A stretch of 9,364 nucleotides of DNA from Candidatus Omnitrophota bacterium (lineage in GTDB: Bacteria; Omnitrophota; Koll11; Zapsychrales; Fredricksoniimonadaceae). The translations under genes were made by a program, and so were the position numbers. Position 1 is the stretch's first letter. The number at the start of each line of letters is the position of its first letter. This document shows positions 5,638 to 9,364 of the stretch, piece after piece. The notes below the pieces were generated by a model. The model was not told the DNA's origin. It searched no databases and worked only from the letters and a program-made list of their open reading frames with translations. The stretch is from assembly GCA_023247595.1 (NCBI GenBank), contig JAHFGF010000054.1, forward strand, positions 1-9,364. The letters are read 5' to 3'.

Positions 5638-5997
5638 ATGCCTACACTAATTAATAAGCCAACCCAAATCGAAGCAGCCGGCAATAAACCAAAAATCATT
5701 CAGGAATTTATCGGACGGGTAAATTCAAAAACCACAGAAATAAGCGTGGCCCGGATGCAAAGCCCTTCAGGTTGGGTGGAGCCCGGCCAGACGCCGGAAT
5801 TCGACGAATACACCGTTGTTCTTAAAGGGACATTATCCGTAACATCCAAATCAGGTGTTTTGGAAGTTCATGCCGGCCAGGCCGTAATTACTCACGCCGG
5901 AGAATGGGTGCGGTACAGCACGCCAGGACCCGACGGAGCGCAATACATTGCCATTTGCCTGCCCGCGTTTTCACCCAGCACGGTGCGCAGGGATTAA
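5638..5997 (+). CDS. Small single-domain cupin protein (119 aa)
   Basis: A single beta-barrel cupin, soluble and probably cytoplasmic, substrate unknown. Barrel strands run from ~33 to ~110. First motif: GWVEPGQTPEFDEYTVVLKG (45-64); second: GQAVITHAGEWVRYSTPG (80-97). The usual HxH pair of motif 1 is absent and the region is rich in Glu instead (E48, E54, E57), with one His at 86 in motif 2. Metal binding is therefore uncertain, and it may bind metal through carboxylates or be a non-metal cupin like EutQ relatives. The conserved-looking end LPAFSPSTVRRD suggests a full-length protein. It has no clear Shine-Dalgarno. A promoter lies at 5560-5588, and the gene runs 33 bases before the secreted hydrolase gene, so the two are probably co-transcribed. 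The fold call is secure; function is not. Confidence 0.85.
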   Translation: MPTLINKPTQIEAAGNKPKIIQEFIGRVNSKTTEISVARMQSPSGWVEPGQTPEFDEYTVVLKGTLSVTSKSGVLEVHAGQAVITHAGEWVRYSTPGPDGAQYIAICLPAFSPSTVRRD

Positions 5998-6030
5998 TAT
6001 TAACCGCCGCGTTTAACGAGGAGAATTTGT

Positions 6031-6816
6031 ATGCGTTTATCCGCCTTAAGCATTCTTTTGTGTGTTTTTTGTTTGGCCGCGACAGCGTCGGCGGAATTGC
6101 AGAAAAAAAATATCGAGTATAAGGACGGCGATACCGTCCTTGAAGGATATCTGGTTTATGATGATGCCATTGAGGGCAAGCGGCCCGGTGTCATCGTGGT
6201 GCACGATTGGATGGGATTTGGTTCCTATGGCAACGGCCGCGCGGAACAATTAGCTCATTTGGGTTATGCGGCTTTGGCCGTGGATATTTATGGCAAAGGA
6301 GTTCGTCCCAAAAATTCCGACGAAGCAGCCAAAGAAGCGGGTTACTATAAGGAACACAGAGATATTTTGCGGCGAAGAGCCTTGGCTGGTTTAGAAACTT
6401 TAGAAAAAGAAGATGTGGTTGATTCCAAACGCATCGCGGCCATCGGCTATTGTTTCGGCGGGTCAACAGTTTTGGAAATGGCCCGTGCCGGAATGCCTTT
6501 GACAGGTGTTGTGAGTTTTCACGGCGGGTTAGCCACCAGCATGCCGGCTGGAAAAGGAGATATTAAATCCAAAGTCCTTGTTTTACATGGCGCCGACGAT
6601 CCTTTTGAGTCCCAGGAAGAAATTTCAAATTTTAAAAATGAGCTTAATGACGCGGGCGCGGATTGGCAGATGGTTTATTACAGCGGCGCGGTTCATAGCT
6701 TCACGCGCAAAGACGCGGGCAATGATAATTCCAAAGGCGCCGCTTACAACGAACGCGCCGATGTCCGGTCGTGGGAAGCGATGAAGGCGTTTTTTAATGA
6801 GCTATTTAACAAATAG
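6031..6816 (+). CDS. Secreted dienelactone-hydrolase-family protein
   Basis: An alpha/beta hydrolase of the dienelactone hydrolase (DLH) family, whose members hydrolyse lactones or esters with a Cys-Asp-His triad. The 261-aa protein has a Sec signal peptide (MRLSALSILLCVFCLAATASA) with likely cleavage after Ala21, so it should act in the periplasm or outside. Visible elements: VIVVHDWMGFG near 54-64 (oxyanion region), nucleophile elbow GYCFGG with Cys141, LHGADDPF with Asp190, and AVHSFT with His222. Length after cleavage (~240) is normal for the family. AGGAG at 6019-6023 is well placed for ATG 6031. Export is less usual, since classical DLH enzymes are cytosolic; substrate is unknown. The cupin gene lies 33 bases upstream. 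A palindrome, with no T-tract terminator, follows. Confidence 0.92.
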   Translation: MRLSALSILLCVFCLAATASAELQKKNIEYKDGDTVLEGYLVYDDAIEGKRPGVIVVHDWMGFGSYGNGRAEQLAHLGYAALAVDIYGKGVRPKNSDEAAKEAGYYKEHRDILRRRALAGLETLEKEDVVDSKRIAAIGYCFGGSTVLEMARAGMPLTGVVSFHGGLATSMPAGKGDIKSKVLVLHGADDPFESQEEISNFKNELNDAGADWQMVYYSGAVHSFTRKDAGNDNSKGAAYNERADVRSWEAMKAFFNELFNK

Positions 6817-6829
6817 TAATGGAAATTAG

Positions 6830-6897
6830 GCGAATGACACGGATTGCAACGGATGGCACGGATATCCGTGAAATTCGTCCCTATTCGTGTCATCCGC
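6830..6897. repeat. Imperfect long palindrome between hydrolase gene and uppP
   Basis: The outer arms GCGAATGACACGGAT (6830-6844) and ATTCGTGTCATCCGC (6883-6897) are reverse complements at 13 of 15 positions. The interior holds the perfect 14-base palindrome CACGGATATCCGTG (6857-6870), and the unit ACGGAT recurs three times on the left side. There is no T tract. ACGGAT/ATCCGT-rich units are a common style of dispersed repeat. It fills most of the 94-base gap and ends 3 bases before the GAGG ribosome site of uppP, so a folded transcript could affect uppP translation. Confidence 0.75.
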
Positions 6898-6910
6898 TTG
6901 AGGCTTTAAT

Positions 6911-7678
6911 ATGGACTTATTTCATGCGTTAATTCTAGGTATTGTCGAGGGAGTCACTGAATTTCTTCCGATTTCATCGACGGGCCATTTGATGATTGCT
7001 TCCAAACTGCTGGGCATGGCGCAGACGGATTTTTTAAAAACGTTTGATATCGCCATACAGCTTGGAGCGATTTTGTCCGTGGTTGTTTTGTATTGGAGGT
7101 CATTGTTGGTTGATTTGGAAGTGATCAAAAGGATTGCCGCCGCGTTTATTCCGACGGCAGTGTTAGGGCTTTTGTTTTATAAATTTGTTAAAACCGTTCT
7201 TCTGGAAAGCACGCAGGTTGTTTTGTGGGCGTTATTTTTAGGCGGTATCTTTTTGGTTGTTTTTGAATTGCTTCACAAAGAAAAGCGGGACGCGATTAGC
7301 GACATCAAACAGATGACGCTTCTTCAAGCGGCTGTCATCGGGGGTTTTCAGGCGATTGCGATGATCCCGGGAGTGTCCCGTTCTGCCGCGACGATTATCG
7401 GCGGGCTCTGCTTAGGGGTCAGCCGAAAGACGATTGTTGAATTTTCTTTTTTGCTGGCCTGCCCCACCATGGCGGCCGCGACGGGTTTGGATCTTCTCAA
7501 AAGCGCTCATGATTTTTCCATGAATCAGTTTTCATTTTTAGCGGTTGGTTTCTTAGCCGCTTTTGCCGTCGGAATCATGAGCATTCAGTTTTTATTATTT
7601 TTCGTGAGGAACAATAATTTTATTTCGTTCGGCATTTACAGGATCATTGCCGCGGTATTATTATTCAAGTTGTTATAA
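6911..7678 (+). CDS. uppP: Undecaprenyl-diphosphatase UppP (BacA)
   Basis: An integral membrane phosphatase that converts undecaprenyl diphosphate to undecaprenyl phosphate, recycling the lipid carrier for peptidoglycan and other surface polymers; overproduction gives bacitracin resistance in other bacteria. The 255 aa are normal length and very hydrophobic, with about seven to eight membrane segments. Both family signatures are intact: EGVTEFLPISSTGH at 13-26 (Glu17, Ser22/23, His26) and PGVSRSAATIIGG at 153-165 (Arg157). ATG 6911 has a modest GAGG (6900-6903) 7 bases upstream, directly after the palindrome. The SPFH-protein gene begins 29 bases after its stop, suggesting an operon of envelope genes. 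Confidence 0.97.
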   Translation: MDLFHALILGIVEGVTEFLPISSTGHLMIASKLLGMAQTDFLKTFDIAIQLGAILSVVVLYWRSLLVDLEVIKRIAAAFIPTAVLGLLFYKFVKTVLLESTQVVLWALFLGGIFLVVFELLHKEKRDAISDIKQMTLLQAAVIGGFQAIAMIPGVSRSAATIIGGLCLGVSRKTIVEFSFLLACPTMAAATGLDLLKSAHDFSMNQFSFLAVGFLAAFAVGIMSIQFLLFFVRNNNFISFGIYRIIAAVLLFKLL

Positions 7679-7679
7679 T
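7671..7679 (+). promoter_or_regulatory. Candidate extended -10 promoter at the uppP stop codon
   Basis: TGTTATAAT is an exact extended -10 (TGn plus TATAAT at 7674-7679) and overlaps the uppP stop codon TAA (7676-7678). No good -35 lies at the standard distance, which extended -10 promoters tolerate. It would start a transcript near 7686, about 22 bases before the SPFH gene. Such short motifs occur by chance in AT-rich sequence. Confidence 0.35.
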
Positions 7680-7707
7680 TCTATTCTTTAATTATGAGGA
7701 GGGTTTT

Positions 7708-8520
7708 ATGAGAGTACCGATGACGGCCGTTTTTGCAATATTTGTACTTTTTATTTTAGTGAGTTCCGGATGCGGTGTCCGCAGTGTTGAAGACGGACAG
7801 GCAGGGATTAAAGCAACGTTCGGTAAAATTGAAGACCGCGCGCTTTCGACGGGATGGCATTTTTATTTCCCGATGGTGAGCTGGATTGAAATTTGGGATG
7901 TGAAAACGCAAGAGATTAAAGAAACGGCGACTGTTCCTTCGTCCGAAGGTTTGATATCCACGCTGGATGTTTCCATGATTTATAATGTTGGCAAAGAAAA
8001 TGTCGTCGCTGTCAGGAAAAATATCGGCGTCAATTATGTCCAGAAGATCGTGGAGCCGTATTTAAGAGAGGCTATCCGTAATGTGGCCAGCGGTTATGAA
8101 GTCAAAGCGCTTTTCCAGGACAAGGGCCGCAGGGAAATTTCCCAGAAGATGCTGGAATTTTTACAGGCAAAACTTGAACCGCGCGGGATCACTATTCAGG
8201 ATGTTCTGCTGCGCGATGTTCAACTGCCCAGGCCATTCGCGGAAAGTATCCAGGTGAAATTAAGAACCGAGCAGGAAGCGTTGCAGAAAGAGTTTGAACT
8301 ACAAAAGGCTAAAAAAGACGCGGAAATAGAAATTGCCCGCGCGGATGGTATCGCGAAAAGCAACAAGATTATCGCCGGCAGTATCGACGGGAATTATTTA
8401 AGATATTTATGGATCAAGGGTCTTCAGGGCAATAACATGCAGGTCATTTATGTTCCGACGGAAGGCAACATTCCCATCATGGAAGCCAGCCGGTTTAAAG
8501 GACAGGAAACCGCTAAGTAA
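7708..8520 (+). CDS. SPFH/prohibitin-like membrane-anchored protein, putative lipoprotein
   Basis: Band-7 (SPFH) proteins form oligomeric membrane scaffolds; bacterial prohibitin-like members bind or modulate membrane proteases such as FtsH. The exact role here is inferred. The 270-aa protein has a hydrophobic N-terminus (~5-21) ending LVSSGC, so Cys22 may be lipidated, although -3 is Ser rather than Leu; a simple signal anchor is the alternative. The SPFH domain covers ~24-185, with the typical segments EDGQAGIKATFGK, GWHFYFP, TVPSSEGLISTLDVSMIYNV and LLRDVQLPRPFAESIQ. A charged coiled coil (~183-218) follows, then a C-terminal region with YLRYLWIKGLQG and VIYVPTEGNIPI, as in prohibitins. 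AGGAGGG (7697-7703) sits 4 bases before ATG 7708, which favours this start over Met5. A lipoprotein gene follows after 23 bases. Confidence 0.92.
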   Translation: MRVPMTAVFAIFVLFILVSSGCGVRSVEDGQAGIKATFGKIEDRALSTGWHFYFPMVSWIEIWDVKTQEIKETATVPSSEGLISTLDVSMIYNVGKENVVAVRKNIGVNYVQKIVEPYLREAIRNVASGYEVKALFQDKGRREISQKMLEFLQAKLEPRGITIQDVLLRDVQLPRPFAESIQVKLRTEQEALQKEFELQKAKKDAEIEIARADGIAKSNKIIAGSIDGNYLRYLWIKGLQGNNMQVIYVPTEGNIPIMEASRFKGQETAK

Positions 8521-8543
8521 CATGTTGTTTGAGGAGGTGGAGA

Positions 8544-8981
8544 ATGGATAAATGGTTATGGTTAATGGTTTTGGTATTATCCAGCGGCTGCGCGGTTACA
8601 ACGGTTAATACGCCCCCCCAACAGACGGCCGTTTCCTCGACGTCATTTGTTCATGTGTTTCCTTCCGATGATGTTATCCGCAAATTGCTTTTGGGGATTT
8701 CCAGGGAAGAAGCGCTTGCGCTCATTGGCCGGACAACTAACATTGGATATGAATTGCGCCAAGGTTCCGTCGATGAATATCAGGCCGTCACGTCGCCTAA
8801 TCCTCATAGGAGCCAGCAGATCACGCGCGGCAAAGATGTTTATCAGGTTGATTTTTATTTAACCAAAATTAATAAAGCCGACGGCGTTATAACGGACGAT
8901 GAATTAACTCCGCTTGTTTTTGAATCCAACAAATTGATTGGCAAGGACTGGAATTTTTTCAAAACCAAGATTAAGAATTAA
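8544..8981 (+). CDS. Small lipoprotein, SmpA/OmlA- or DUF3192-like (145 aa)
   Basis: ATG 8544 is chosen because GGAGGT (8533-8538) lies 5 bases before it; the in-frame TTG at 8529 would put that site inside the gene. The N-terminus MDKWLWLMVLVLSSGCAVTT is a short lipoprotein signal with Cys16 as the likely lipidated residue. After a Thr/Pro/Gln linker (~18-35), the domain has LLLGISREEALALIGRT (48-64), TSPNPHRSQ (83-91), YQVDFYLTK (100-108) and TPLVFESNKLIGKDWNFF (122-139). The 'LG.s.eea..liG ... YQVdFY ... TPLVFe.nkLIG' pattern resembles BamE/SmpA-type and DUF3192 lipoproteins, which have small alpha-beta domains at the cell envelope. Function is unknown. It is 23 bases after the SPFH gene and probably co-transcribed; both putative lipoproteins share the unusual SSGC box. 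Confidence 0.82.
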   Translation: MDKWLWLMVLVLSSGCAVTTVNTPPQQTAVSSTSFVHVFPSDDVIRKLLLGISREEALALIGRTTNIGYELRQGSVDEYQAVTSPNPHRSQQITRGKDVYQVDFYLTKINKADGVITDDELTPLVFESNKLIGKDWNFFKTKIKN

Positions 8982-9028
8982 ACGCATTGGTCCGGCCGCC
9001 GGGTTAAGAAGGCTTACAAGTACACGCG

Positions 9029-9364
9029 ATGAAATCTTTACGTTACGGCTCTTTAAAATATTTTTTGAATCATTATGACCTGGCATTGCCGGTGAATTGG
9101 CCGCGGGTCTTCGGACGTTCAGGCGCCTTGGCAGTTGAGATCGGATTTGGCACCGGCGAATATTTGGTCCGCATGGCGAAATTGTCGCCGGAGCGCGATT
9201 TTATCGGGCTCGAAGAAAACGTTGAGCGGATTCATAAAACATTACGAAAAATTGAAGCCGCCGGGCTTTCCAACGTGCGGTTGATGCACGTTGATGCCAG
9301 GCTTGCCTTTAGCCGTTATTTTCAGGAAAAATCAATCGAAAGTATCCATTGTCTTTTTCCCTGT
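9029..9364 (+). CDS. trmB: tRNA (guanine-N7)-methyltransferase TrmB, 3'-truncated by window edge
   Basis: TrmB methylates G46 in the variable loop of many tRNAs using S-adenosylmethionine. The first 112 codons are present and open to the right edge; the family is usually around 200-240 residues, so about half is seen. It has the class I methyltransferase motif I VEIGFGTG (36-43), the acidic motif II FIGLEE (58-63), VRLMHVDA (83-90, Asp89) and IESIHCLFPC (103-112), the start of the '(F)PDPWPK' segment. Cys112 stands where most relatives have Asp. ATG 9029 is the first in-frame start after the stop at 9005-9007. There is no good Shine-Dalgarno; a purine run at 9006-9012 is too far away. It starts 47 bases after the lipoprotein gene, so is probably in the same transcript. 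Confidence 0.93.
   Translation, partial: MKSLRYGSLKYFLNHYDLALPVNWPRVFGRSGALAVEIGFGTGEYLVRMAKLSPERDFIGLEENVERIHKTLRKIEAAGLSNVRLMHVDARLAFSRYFQEKSIESIHCLFPC

Noticed and set aside
8529..8543. TTG start five codons upstream for the small lipoprotein
   Set aside because: It would place the Shine-Dalgarno GGAGGT inside the coding region and add charged residues before the signal peptide. ATG 8544 is far better.

Overview
The window reads as a piece of chromosome from an uncultured-type bacterium of moderate GC content. No rRNA or other taxonomic marker is present. My best guess is Candidatus Omnitrophota or a close relative, because of a very large orphan protein with a recurrent C-terminal tail, the dispersed palindromes and the style of the small genes. 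This is inference, not proof. All convincing genes lie on the + strand.

Positions 3-4061 hold the 3' part of a giant gene (at least 1350 codons, open at the left edge) of unrecognised function. It has low-complexity linkers, an HExxE-type motif and a distinctive hydrophobic C-terminal tail. Its middle is visibly more AT-rich than its two ends.

Positions 4062-5086 are an accessory scar. A PIN-domain toxin gene is reduced to its first ~16 codons and its last few codons, and a 163-bp palindromic MITE-like element interrupts what remains, flanked by a 10-bp direct repeat. Two tandem small genes follow, sharing the N-terminus KKKFDAV and chained by ATGA overlaps; they look like the antitoxin side of the module. 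The second is fused in frame to a second copy of the giant protein's C-terminal tail. A structured leader follows: promoter, terminator-like hairpin, GC-rich palindrome, and a hairpin holding a strong Shine-Dalgarno with a 3-codon ORF.

Positions 5087-9364 are ordinary envelope and housekeeping genes. They are mscL (mechanosensitive channel) with a strong terminator; a promoter followed by a small cupin gene and a secreted dienelactone-hydrolase-like gene; a dispersed palindrome; uppP/bacA (undecaprenyl-diphosphatase); an SPFH/prohibitin-like membrane-anchored protein; a small SmpA/DUF3192-like lipoprotein; and the 5' end of trmB (tRNA m7G46 methyltransferase), cut by the right edge. The close spacing from uppP to trmB suggests one transcription unit, possibly with an internal promoter at the uppP stop codon.

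The most interesting part is 3984-4731: a layered fossil of a toxin-antitoxin module next to a duplicated giant-protein tail.
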